From positions 17,795 to 81,794 of the forward strand of contig NW_027018102.1 in the NCBI RefSeq assembly GCF_032854445.1: a stretch of DNA of 64,000 bases, written 5' to 3'. This document shows positions 1 to 11,200 of this stretch, in pieces. Made by a program: the position numbers and the translations under genes. This DNA is from Liolophura sinensis (taxonomy: Eukaryota; Mollusca; Polyplacophora; Chitonida; Chitonidae). The notes under the pieces were generated by a model, which was given only the letters and a program-made list of their open reading frames with translations, did not search any database and had not been told where the DNA came from. Each line of letters begins with the position of its first letter. The first letter of the stretch is position 1.

Positions 1-599
1 TCGTCACAAAATACGTCGGATTAGCCTCTTACCAGCAGCATTGGAACAGTTTTTCCACTTTTGGATTTTTGCCTGGTCTTTTTGCTAATTGAAATCGGCT
101 ACATTAACTATGTACAATCGCGACTGGTCATTACTATATTCAACTTTTCATTATAAGTTATGTGCCCTTCGGTAGCCCAGACGACGTCAAATCTTTGGGC
201 CAAGCCCATTTAACTCACCCAACAAATGTCTTACTTCTAAGTCGAAGACAAACTCAATGTCTTTATCTACATGTAGAAAAACCACACCATTTGTATATAA
301 AAAAAACAAAAGGTACTTGATACAATCCGCTGTAAAAAGTACAATTGAACACTGACCCACATCAATAAGGTGCCAAAGGATGCGCAATTGGGCCAGGCAT
401 CTCCAGCTGTTGAAAAATTGCAAATTTCCTTGGTTTCCATGGAGTAAGAGCCGTTGCTGGGCACGTGATCTTGACATCATTGATTATTCATTTGTGGCTA
501 CAGCCAAAAGTATTGGTCGGAGAGCAACGCGGTTTGCACCATTCGATTTCTCGTCACAAAATACGTCGGATTAGCCTCTTACCAGCAGCATTGGAACAG

Positions 600-620
600 T
601 TTTTCCACTTTTGGATTTTT
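600..620 (+). other. T-run cluster within the monomer
   Basis: Three T-runs (T5, T4, T5) lie within 21 bp, with another T-rich run about 10 bp further on in most copies. The first run is followed by ccac in one class of units and ctac in another, and this site is linked to gctaattg versus gcgaattg just downstream. Such T-runs can stop RNA polymerase III, but no A/B-box promoter was found upstream, so I treat it as a sequence landmark only. Confidence 0.4.
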
Positions 621-745
621 GCCTGGTCATTTTGCTAATTGAAATCGGCTACATTAACTATGTACAATCGCGACTGGTCATTACTATATTCAACATTTCA
701 TTATAAGTTATGTGCCCTTCGGTAGCCCAGACGACGTCAAATCTT

Positions 746-758
746 TGGGCCAAGCCCA
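746..758. repeat. Short inverted repeat, 5-bp arms and 3-bp loop
   Basis: TGGGC, a CAA loop, then GCCCA form a perfect 5-bp stem immediately after GACGTC. It is kept in nearly all units. It is broken mostly in the indel-rich zones, for example by loss of one G near 32096. A stem this short may be chance. Confidence 0.4.
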
Positions 759-815
759 TTTAACTCACCCAGCAAATGTCTTACTTCTAAGTCGAAGACA
801 AACTCAATGTCTTTA

Positions 816-827
816 TCTACATGTAGA
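816..827. repeat. Perfect 12-bp palindrome TCTACATGTAGA in the monomer
   Basis: TCTACATGTAGA equals its own reverse complement. It is present in almost every monomer despite many substitutions close by (accacacc, accccacc, accgcacc and accatacc follow it within 10 bp). It is altered in units near 4664 and 18965 (ttatttacatg) and near 33269 (ttattacatg). A dyad of this size could bind a homodimeric DNA-binding protein. No known satellite-binding site, such as the CENP-B box, is matched. Confidence 0.6.
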
Positions 828-843
828 AAAACCACACCATTTG

Positions 844-856
844 TATATAAAAAAAA
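844..856 (+). promoter_or_regulatory. TATA-box-like TATATA fused to an A8 tract (putative)
   Basis: TATATA running into eight A residues resembles a TATA box (TATAWAAR) on the + strand. It is also the main length-polymorphic site of the monomer: the run is usually A8, A7 near 2503 and 14047, A9 near 1407 and 13500, and A12 near 59716. In several units TATATA becomes TATGTA (9093, 10743, 12944, 15694, 34397, 41549, 57510), and in three others the preceding base is also changed (gcatgtaaa at 32744, 35493, 58608). Whether it starts transcription is unknown. An A-tract of this kind may instead bend DNA or position nucleosomes. Confidence 0.3.
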
Positions 857-1011
857 CACAAGGTACTTGATACAACCCGCTGTAAAAAGTACAATTGAAC
901 ACTGACCCACATCAATAAGGTGCCAAAGGATGCGCAATTGGGCCAGGCATCTCCAGCTGTTGAAAAATTGCAAATTTCCTTGGTTTCCATGGAGTAAGAG
1001 CCGTTGCTGGG

Positions 1012-1017
1012 CACGTG
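1012..1017. promoter_or_regulatory. E-box hexamer CACGTG (putative)
   Basis: CACGTG is the canonical palindromic E-box bound by many bHLH factors. It occurs once per monomer and in nearly every copy, so the array would present more than 100 evenly spaced sites. One unit loses it (cacgtaatc near 39517). A six-base match is weak evidence of function. Confidence 0.25.
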
Positions 1018-4000
1018 ATCTTGACATCATTGATTATTCATTTGTGGCTACAGCCAAAAGTATTGGTCGGAGAGCAACGCGGTTTGCACCATTCGATTTC
1101 TCGTCACAAAATACGTCGGATTAGCCTCTTACCAGCAGCATTGGAACAGTTTTTCCACTTTTGGATTTTTGCCTGGTCATTTTGCTAATTGTAATCGGCT
1201 ACATTAACTATGTACAATCGCGACTGGTCATTACTATATTCAACATTTCATTATAAGTTATGTGCCCTTCGGTAGCCCAGACGACGTCAAATCTTTGGGC
1301 CAAGCCCATTTAACTCACCCAGCAAATGTCTTACTTCTAAGTCGAAGACAAACTCAATGTCTTTATCTACATGTAGAAAAACCACACCATTTGTATATAA
1401 AAAAAAACACATAGTACTTGATACAACCCGCTGTAAAAAGTACAATTGAACACTGACCCACATCAATAAGGTGCCAAAGGATGCGCAATTGGGCCAGGCA
1501 TCTCCAGCTGTTGAAAAATTGCAAATTTCCTTGGTTTCCATGGAGTAAGAGCCGTTGCTGGGCACGTGATCTTGACATCATTGATTATTCATTTGTGGCT
1601 ACAGCCAAAAGTATTGGTCGGAGAGCAACGCGGTTTGCACCATTCGATTTCTCGTCACAAAATACGTCGGATTAGCCTCTTACCAGCAGCATTGGAACAG
1701 TTTTTCCACCTTTTGGATTTTTGCCTGGTCTTTTTGCTAATTGAAATCGGCTACATTAACTATGTACAATCGCGACTGGTCATTACTATATTCAGCATTT
1801 CTTTATAAGTTATGTGCCCTTCGGTAGCCCAGACGACGTCAAATCTTTGGGCCAAGCCCATTTAACTCACCCAGCAAATGTCTTACTTCTAAGTCGAAGA
1901 CAAACTCAATGTCTTTATCTACATGTAGAAAAACCACACCATTTGTATATAAAAAAAACAAAAGGTACTTGATACAATCCGCTGTAAAAAGTACAATTGA
2001 ACACTGACCCACATCAATAAGGTGCCAAAGGATGCGCAATTGGGCCAGGCATCTCCAGCTGTTGAAAAATTGCAAATTTCCTTGGTTTCCATGGGGTAAG
2101 AGCCGTTGCTGGGCACGTGATCTTGACATCATTGATTATTGATTTGTGGCTACAGCCAAAAGTATTGGTCGGAGAGCAACGCGGTTTGCACCATTCGATT
2201 TCTCGTCACAAAATACGTCGGATTAGCCTCTTACTAGCAGCATTGGAACAGTTTTTGTACTTTTGGATTTTTGCCTGGTCTTTTTGCTAATTGAAATCGG
2301 CTACATTAACTATGTACAATCGCGACTGGTCATTACTATATTCAGCATTTCTTTATAAGTTATGTGCCCTTCGGTAGCCCAGACGACGTCAAATCTTTGG
2401 GCCAAGCCCATTTAACTCACCCAGCAAATGTCTTACTTCTAAGTCGAAGACAAACTCAATGTCTTTATCTACATGTAGAAAAACCACACCATTTGTTTAT
2501 AAAAAAACACAAGGTACTTGAAACAGTCTGCTGTAAAAAGTACAATTGAACACTGACCCACATCAATAAGGTGCCAAAAGATGCGGAATTGGGCCAGGCA
2601 TCTCCAGCTGTTGAAAAATTGCAAATTTCCTTGGTTTCCATGGAGTAAGAGCCGTTGCTGGGCACGTGATCTTGACATCATTGATTATTCATTTGTGGCT
2701 ACAGCCAAAAGTATTGGTCGGAGAGCAACGCGGTTTGCACCATTCCATTTTTCGTCACAAAATACGTCGGATTAGCCTCTTACCAGCAGCATTGGAACAG
2801 TTTTTCTACTTTTGGATTTTTGCCTGGTCTTTTTGCAAATTGAAATCGGCTACATTAACTATGTACAATCGCGACTGGTCATTACTATATTCAACTTTTC
2901 ATTATAAGTTATGTGCCCTTCGGTAGCCCAGACGACGTCAAATCTTTGGGCCAAGCCCATTTAACTCACCCAGCAAATGTCTTACTTCTAAGTCGAAGAC
3001 AAACTCAATGTCTTTATCTACATGTAGAAAAACCACACCATTTGTATATAAAAAAAACACAAGGTACTTGATACAGTCTGCTGTAAAAAGTACAATTGAA
3101 CACTGACCCACATCAATAAGGTGCCAAAGGATGCGCAATTGGGCCAGGCATCTCCAGCTGTTGAAAAATTGCAAATTTCTATGGTTTCCATGGAGTAAGA
3201 GCCGTTGCTGGGCACGTGATCTTGACATCATTGATTATTCATTTGTGGCTACAGCCAAAAGTATTGGTCAGAGAGCAACGCGGTTTGCACCATTCGATTT
3301 CTCGTCACAAAATACGTCGGATTAGCCTCTTTCCAGCAGCATTGGAACAGTTTTCCCACTTTTGGATTTTTGCCTGGTCTTTTTGCGAATTGAAATCGGC
3401 TACATTAACTATGTACAATCGCGACTGGTCATTACTATATTCAACTTTTCATTATAAGTTATGTGCCCTTCGGTAGCCCAGACGACGTCAAATCTTTGGG
3501 CCAAGCCCATTTAACTCACCCAGCAAATGTCTTACTTCTAAGTCGAAGACAAACTCAATGTCTTTATCTACATGTAGAAAAACCACACCATTTGTATATA
3601 AAAAAAACACAAGGTACTTGATACAATCCGCTGTGAAAAGTACAATTGAACACTGACCCACATCAATAAGGTGCCAAAGGATGCGCAATTGGGCCAGGCA
3701 TCTCCAGCTGTTGAAAAATTGCAAATTTCCTTGGTTTCCATGGAGTAAGAGCCGTTGCTGGGCACGTGATCTTGACATCATTGATTATTCATTTGTGGCT
3801 ACAGCCAAAAGTATTGGTCGGAGAGCAACGCGGTTTGCACCATTCGATTTTTCGTCACAAAATACGTCGGATTAGCCTCTTACCAGCAGCATTGGAACAG
3901 TTTTTCTACTTTTGGATTTTTGCCTGGTCTTTTTGCGAATTGAAATCGGCTACATTAACTATGTACAATCGCGACTGGTCATTACTATATTCAACTTTTC

Positions 4001-4349
4001 ATTATAAGTTATGTGCCCTTCGGTAGCCCAGACGACGTCAAATCTTTGGGCCAAGCCCATTTAACTCACCCAGCAAATGTCTTACTTCTAAGTCGAAGAC
4101 AAACTCAATGTCTTTATCTACATGTAGAAAAACCACACCATTTGTATATAAAAAAAACACAAGGTACTTGATACAGTCTGCTGTAAAAAGTACAATTGAA
4201 CACTGACCCACATCAATAAGGTGCCAAAAGTTGCGCAATTGGGCCAGGCATCTCCAGCTGTTGAAAAATTGCAAATTTCCTTGGTTTCCATGGAGTAAGA
4301 GCCGTTGCTGGGCACGTGATCTTGACATCATTGATTATTCATTTCTACA

Positions 4350-5120
4350 GCCAAAAGTATTGGTCGGAGAGCAACGCGGTTTGCACCATTCGATTTCTCG
4401 TCACAAAATACGTCGGATTAGCCTCTTACCAGCAGCATTGGAACAGTTTTTCCACTTTTGGATTTTTGCCTGGTCTTTTTGCTAATTAAAATCGGCTACA
4501 TTAACTATGTACAATCGCGACTGGTCATTACTATATTCAACTTTTCATTATAAGTTATGTGCCCTTCGGTAGCCCACACGACGTCAAATCTTTGGGCCAA
4601 GCCCATTTAACTCACCCAGCAAATGTCTTACTTCTAAGTCGAAGACAAACTCAATGTCTTTATTTACATGTAGAAAAACCACACCATTTGTATATAAAAA
4701 AAACACAAGGTACTTGATACAATCCGCTGTAAAAAGTACAATTGAACACTGACCCACATCAATAAGGTGCCAAAGGATGCGCAATTGGGCCAGGCATCTC
4801 CAGCTGTTGAAAAATTGCAAATTTCCTTGGTTTCCATGGAGTAAGAGCCGTTGCTGGGCACGTGATCTTGACATCATTGATAATTCATTTGTGGCTACAG
4901 CCAAAAGTATTGGTCGGAGAGCAACGCGGTTTGCACCATTCGATTTCTCGTCACAAAATACGTCGGATTAGCCTCTTACCAGCAGCATTGGAACAGTTTT
5001 TCTACTTTTGGATTTTTGCCTGGTCTTTTTGCGAATTGAAATCGGGTACATTAGCTATGTACAATCGCGACTGGTCATTACTATATTCAACTTTTCATTA
5101 TAAGTTATGTGCCCTTCGGT
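4350..5120. repeat. Distant duplicate block, copy 1 (matches 18651-19421)
   Basis: This stretch shares a chain of rare variants with the copy 14,301 bp (26 monomers) downstream: gctaattaaaatcgg (4481/18782), ttatttacatg (4661/18962), tgataattcat (4878/19179) and gggtacattagc (5044/19345). The only difference I noticed is cccacacg near 4574 against cccagacg. One shared change (TAA to TTA on the - strand) slightly extends a spurious open frame in both copies. Confidence 0.75.
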
Positions 5121-5286
5121 AGCTCAGACGACGTCAAATCTTTGGGCCAAGCCCATTTAACTCACCCAGCAAATGTCTTACTTCTAAGTCGAAGACAAAC
5201 TCAATGTCTTTATCTACATGTAGAAAAACCACACCATTTGTATATAAAAAAAAACAAAAGGTACTTGATACAATCCGCTGTAAAAA

Positions 5287-5298
5287 GTTCAATTGAAC
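5287..5298. repeat. Rare 12-bp palindrome variant GTTCAATTGAAC
   Basis: Most monomers have gtacaattgaac here. One substitution turns it into a perfect 12-bp palindrome. The same change occurs at 20686-20697, in a unit that also shares tagctcag, so both copies probably descend from one mutated monomer. Confidence 0.6.
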
Positions 5299-7199
5299 AC
5301 TGACCCACATCAATAAGGTGCCAAAGGATGCGCAATTGGGCCAGGCATCTCCAGCTGTTGAAAAATTGCAAATTTCCTTGGTTTCCATGGAGTAAGAGCC
5401 GTTGCTGGGCACGTGATCTTGACATCATTGATTATTCATTTGTGGCTACAGCCAAAAGTATTGGTCGGATAGCAACGCGGTTTGCACCATTCGATTTCTC
5501 GTCACAAAATACGTCGGATTAGCCTCTTACCAGCAGCATTGGAACAGTTTTTCTACTTTTGGATTTTTGCCTGGTCTTTTTGCTAATTGAAATCGGCTGC
5601 ATTAACTATGTACAATCGCGACTGGTCATTACTATATTCAACTTTTCATTATAAGTTATGTGCCCTTCGGTAGCCCAGACGACGTCAAATCTTTGGGCCA
5701 AGCCCATTTAACTCACCCAACAAATGTCTTACTTCTAAGTCGAAGACAAACTCAATGTCTTTATCTACATGTAGAAAAACCACACCATTTGTATATAAAA
5801 AAAACAAAAGGTACTTGACACAATCCGCTGTAAAAAGTACAATTGAACACTGACCCACATCAATAAGGTGCCAAAGGATGCGCAATTGGGCCAGGCATCT
5901 CCAGCTGTTGAAAAATTGCAAATTTCCTTGGTTTCCATGGAGTAAGAGCCGTTGCTGGGCACGTGATCTTGACATCATTGATTATTCATTTGTGGCTACA
6001 GCCAAAAGTATTGGTCGGAGAGCAACGCGGTTTGCACCATTCGATTTCTCGTCACAAAATACGTCGGATTAGCCTCTTACCAGCAGCATTGGAACAGTTT
6101 TTCCACTTTTGGATTTTTGCCTGGTCATTTTGCTAATTGAAATCGGCTACATTAACTATGTACAATCGCGACTGGTCATTACTATATTCAACATTTCATT
6201 ATAAGTTATGTGCCCTTCGGTAGCCCAGACGACGTCAAATCTTTGGGCCAAGCCCATTTAATTCACCCAGCAAATGTCTTACTTCTAAGTCGAAGACAAA
6301 CTCAATGTCTTTATCTACATGTAGAAAAACCACACCATTTGTATATAAAAAAAACACAAGGTACTTGATACAACCCGCTGTAAAAAGTATAATTGAACAC
6401 TGACCCACATCAATAAGGTGCCAAAGGATGCGCAATTGGGCCAGGCATCTCCAGCTGTTGAAAAATTGCAAATTTCCTTGGTTTCCATGGAGTAAGAGCC
6501 GTTGCTGGGCACGTGATCTTGACATCATTGATTATTCATTTGTGGCTACAGCCAAAAGTATTGGTCGGAGAGCAACGCGGTTTGCACCATTCGATTTCTC
6601 GTCACAAAATACGTCGGATTAGCCTCTTACCAGCAGCATTGGAACAGTTTTTCCACTTTTGGATTTTTGCCTGGTCTTTTTGCTAATTGAAATCGGCTGC
6701 ATTAACTATGTACAATCGCGACTGGTCATTACTATATTGAACTTTTCATTATAAGTTATGTGCCCTTCGGTAGCCCAGACGACGTCAAATCTTTGGGCCA
6801 AGCCCATTTAACTCACCCAGCAAATGTCTTACTTCTAAGTCGAAGACAAACTCAATGTCTTTATCTACATGTAGAAAAACCACACCATTTGTATATAAAA
6901 AAAACAAAAGGTACTTGATACAATCCGCTGTAAAAAGTACAATTGAACACTGACCCACATCAATAAGGTGCCAAAGGATGCGCAATTGGGCCAGGCATCT
7001 CCAGCTGTTGAAAAATTGCAAATTTCCTTGGTTTCCATGGAGTAAGAGCCGTTGCTGGGCACGTGATCTTGACATCATTGATTATTCATTTGTGGCTACA
7101 GCCAAAAGTATTGGTCGGAGAGCAACGCGGTTTGCACCATTCGATTTCTCGTCACAAAATACGTCGGATTAGCCTCTTACCAGCAGCATTGGAACAGTT

Positions 7200-8298
7200 T
7201 TTCTACTTTTGGATTTTTGCCTGGTCTTTTTGCGAATTGAAATCGGCTACATTAACTATGTACAATCGCGACTGGTCATTACTATATTCAACTTTTCATT
7301 ATAAGTTATGTGCCCTTCGGTAGCCCAGACGACGTCAAATCTTTGGGCCAAGCCCATTTAACTCACCCAGAAAATGTCTTACTTCTAAGTCGAAGACAAA
7401 CTCAATGTCTTTATCTACATGTAGAAAAACCACACTATTTGTATATAAAAAGAACACAAGGTACTTGATACAATCCGCTGTAAAAAGTACAATTGAACAC
7501 TGACCCACATCAATAAGGTGCCAAAGGATGCGCAATTGGGCCAGGCATCTCCAGCTGTTGAAAAATTGCAAATTTCCTTGGTTTCCATGGAGTAAGAGCC
7601 GTTGCTGGGCACGTGATCTTGACATCATTGATTATTCATTTGTGGCTACAGCCAAAAGTATTGGTCGGAGAGCAACGCGGTTTGCACCATTCGATTTCTC
7701 GTCACAAAATACGTCGGATTAGCCTCTTACCAGCAGCATTGGAACAGTTCTTCTACTTTTGGATTTTTGCCTGGTCTTTTTGCGAATTGAAATCGGCTAC
7801 ATTAACTATGTACAATCGCGACTGGTCATTACTATATTCAACTTTTCATTATAAGTTATGTGCCCTTCGGTAGCCCAGACGACGTCAAATCTTTGGGCCA
7901 AGCCCATTTAACTCACCCAGAAAATGTCTTACTTCTAAGTCGAAGACAAACTCAATGTCTTTATCTACATGTAGAAAAACCACACTATTTGTATATAAAA
8001 AGAACACAAGGTACTTGATACAATCCGCTGTAAAAAGTACAATTGAACACTGACCCACATCAATAAGGTGCCAAAGGATGCGCAATTGGGCCAGGCATCT
8101 CCAGCTGTTGAAAAATTGCAAATTTCCTTGGTTTCCATGGAGTAAGAGCCGTTGCTGGGCACGTGATCTTGACATCATTGATTATTCATTTGTGGCTACA
8201 GCCAAAAGTATTGGTCGGAGAGCAACGCGGTTTGCACCATTCGATTTCTCGTCACAAAATACGTCGGATTAGCCTCTTACCAGCAGCATTGGAACAGT
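7200..8298. repeat. Recent single-monomer tandem duplication
   Basis: Bases 7200-7748 and 7750-8298 appear identical by eye, at a shift of exactly 550 bp. Both copies hold the same otherwise rare variants: cccagaaaatg, cacactattt and aaaagaacac. The two copies are separated by one C (cagttcttctac) where other units have T. This is the clearest one-unit duplication in the window. Confidence 0.75.
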
Positions 8299-11200
8299 TT
8301 TTCCACTTTTGGATTTTTGCCTGGTCATTTTGCTAATTGAAATCGGCTACATTAACTATGTACAATCGCGACTGGTCATTACTATATTCAACATTTCATT
8401 ATAAGTTATGTGCCCTTCGGTAGCCCAGACGACGTCAAATCTTTGGGCCAAGCCCATTTAACTCACCCAGCAAATGTCTTACTTCTAAGTCGAAGACAAA
8501 CTCAATGTCTTTATCTACATGTAGAAAAACCACACCATTTGTATATAAAAAAAACACAAGGTACTTGATACAACCCGCTGTAAAAAGTACAATTGAACAC
8601 TGACCCACATCAATAAGGTGCCAAAGGATGCGCAATTGGGCCAGGCATCTCCAGCTGTTGAAAAATTGCAAATTTCCTTGGTTTCCATGGAGTAAGAGCC
8701 GTTGCTGGGCACGTGATCTTGACATCATTGATTATTCATTTGTGGCTACAGCCAAAAGTATTGGTCGGAGAGCAACGCGGTTTGCACCATTCGATTTCTC
8801 GTCACAAAATACGTTGGATTAGCCTCTTACCAGCAGCATTGGAACAGTTTTTCCACTTTTGGATTTTTGCCTGGTCTTTTTGCTAATTGAAATCGGCTGC
8901 ATTAACTATGTACAATCGCGACTGGTCATTACTATATTCAACTTTTCATTATAAGTTATGTGCCCTTCGGTAGCCCAGACGACGTCAAATCTTTGGGCCA
9001 AGCCCATTTAACTCACCCAACAAATGTCTTACTTCTAAGTCGAAGACAAACTCAATGTCTTTATCTACATGTAGAAAAACCCCACCATTTGTATGTAAAA
9101 AAAACAAAAGGTACTTGATACAATCCGCTGTAAAAAGAACAATTGAACACTGACCCACATCAATAAGGTGCCAAAGGATGCGCAATTGGGCCAGGCATCT
9201 CCAGCTGTTGAAAAATTGCAAATTTCCTTGGTTTCCATGGAGTAAGAGCCGTTGCTGGGCACGTGATCTTGACATCATTGATTATTCATTTGTGGCTACA
9301 GCCAAAAGTATTGGTCGGAGAGCAACGCGGTTTGCACCATTCGATTTCTCGTCACAAAATACGTCGGATTAGCCTCTTACCAGCAGCATTGGAACAGTTT
9401 TTCTACTTTTGGATTTTTGCCTGGTCTTTTTGCGAATTGAAATCGGCTACATTAACTATGTACAATCGCGACTGGTCATTACTATATTCAACTTTTCATT
9501 ATAAGTTATGTGCCCTTCGGTAGCCCAGACGACGTCAAATCTTTGGGCCAAGCCCATTTAACTCACCCAGCAAATGTCTTACTTCTAAGTCGAAGACAAA
9601 CTCAATGTCTTTATCTACATGTAGAAAAACCACACCATTTGTATATAAAAAGAACACAAGGTACTTGATACAATCCGCTGTAAAAAGTACAATTGAACAC
9701 TGACCCACATCAGTAAGGGGCCAAAGGATGCGCAATTGGGCCAGGCATCTCCAGCTGTTGAAAAATTGCAAATTTCCTTGGTTTCCATGGAGTAAGAGCC
9801 GTTGCTGGGCACGTGATCTTGACATCATTGATTATTCATTTGTGGCTACAGCCAAAAGTATTGGTCGGAGAGCAACGCGGTTTGCACCATTCGATTTCTC
9901 GTCACAAAATACGTCGGATTAGCCTCTTACCAGCAGCATTGGAACAGTTTTTCCACTTTTGGATTTTTGCCTGGTCATTTTGCTAATTGAAATCGGCTAC
10001 ATTAACTATGTACAATCGCGACTGGTCATTACTATATTCAACATTTCATTATAAGTTATGTGCCCTTCGGTAGCCCAGACGACGTCAAATCTTTGGGCCA
10101 AGCCCATTTAACTCACCCAGCAAATGTCTTACTTCTAAGTCGAAGACAAACTCAATGTCTTTATCTACATGTAGAAAAACCACACCATTTGTATATAAAA
10201 AAAACACAAGGTACTTGATACAACCCGCTGTAAAAAGTACAAATGAACACTGACCCACATCAATAAGGTGCCAAAGGATGCGCAATTGGGCCAGGCATCT
10301 CCAGCTGTTGAAAAATTGCAAATTTCCTTGGTTTCCATGGAGTAAGAGCCGTTGCTGGGCACGTGATCTTGACATCATTGATTATTCATTTGTGGCTACA
10401 GCCAAAAGTATTGGTCGGAGAGCAACGCGGTTTGCACCATTCGATTTCTCGTCACAAAATACGTCGGATTAGCCTCTTACCAGCAGCATTGGAACAGTTT
10501 TTCCACTTTTGGATTTTTGCCTGGTCTTTTTGCTAATTGAAATCGGCTGCATTAACTATGTACAATCGCGACTGGTCATTACTATATTCAACTTTTCATT
10601 ATAAGTTATGTGCCCTTCGGTAGCCCAGACGACGTCAAATCTTTGGGCCAAGCCCATTTAACTCACCCAACAAATGTCTTACTTCTAAGTCGAAGACAAA
10701 CTCAATGTCTTTATCTACATGTAGAAAAACCACACCATTTGTATGTAAAAAAAACAAAAGGTACTTGATACAATCCGCTGTAAAAAGAACAATTGAACAC
10801 TGACCCACATCAATAAGGTGCCAAAGGATGCGCAATTGGGCCAGGCATCTCCAGCTGTTGAAAAATTGCAAATTTCCTTGGTTTCCATGGAGTAAGAGCC
10901 GTTGCTGGGCACGTGATCTTGACATCATTGATTATTCATTTGTGGCTACAGCCAAAAGTATTGGTCGGAGAGCAACGCGGTTTGCACCATTGGATTTCTC
11001 GTCACAAAATACGTCGGATTAGCCTCTTACCAGGAGCATTGGAACAGTTTTTCCACTTTTGGATTTTTGCCTGGTCATTTTGCTAATTGAAATCGGCTAC
11101 ATTAACTATGTACAATCGCGACTGGTCATTACTATATTCAACATTTCATTATAAGTTATGTGCCCTTCGGTAGCCCAGACGACGTCAAATCTTTGGGCCA

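Larger units (their letters stand above)
551..1100 (+). repeat. Representative 550-bp monomer, used as the reference for internal landmarks
   Basis: This unit is counted from one tcgtcacaaa to the next; the phase is arbitrary. In order it contains: a T-run cluster (600-620), the CGCGA dyad near 669, GACGTC (733-738), a short hairpin (746-758), a 12-bp palindrome (816-827), a TATATA plus A8 tract (844-856), CAGCTG (954-959), CCATGG (988-993) and CACGTG (1012-1017). By hand count G+C is 226/550 (41%), with 124 C, 102 G and 18 CpG, giving an observed/expected CpG near 0.78. The longest open frames are under 110 codons. Most variable positions across the array lie in the T-cluster, just downstream of it (gctaattg/gcgaattg; ctac/ctgc/ccac/gtac), and around the TATATA/A-tract. 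Confidence 0.9.
1..5120. repeat. Subarray 1: units 1-9 and start of 10, rich in private variants
   Basis: Phase markers are at 187, 737, 1287, 1839, 2389, 2938, 3488, 4038 and 4584. Neighbouring units here share variants seen nowhere else: cagcatttctttataag in two adjacent units (near 1795 and 2345) and cagtctgctg in three (near 2525, 3074, 4174). Single-unit variants include cacctttt (1708), gcaaattg (2836), gttgcgcaa (4229) and a 4-bp loss in catttctacag (about 4344). This is more private change per unit than in most of the array, although no array boundary is visible. Confidence 0.85.

Noticed and set aside
187-480. Recurrent 97-, 92-, 72- and 65-codon - strand ORFs as genes
   Set aside because: They repeat once per satellite unit, overlap each other in two frames, are broken by A-run changes and neutral-looking substitutions, do not read across units (550 is not a multiple of 3) and match no family I know.
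380-574. Recurrent 64- and 86-codon + strand ORFs as genes
   Set aside because: Same reasons: short, overlapping, one per monomer, no recognisable domain, and different units have stops or frame changes at the same place.
721-740. CENP-B box near cttcggtagcccagac
   Set aside because: The TTCG is present but the required A and CGGG positions do not match on either strand.
600-950. RNA polymerase III gene ended by T-runs, or B-box at gttcaattg
   Set aside because: No A-box/B-box pair at proper spacing; the B-box-like hexamer fails its last conserved base.
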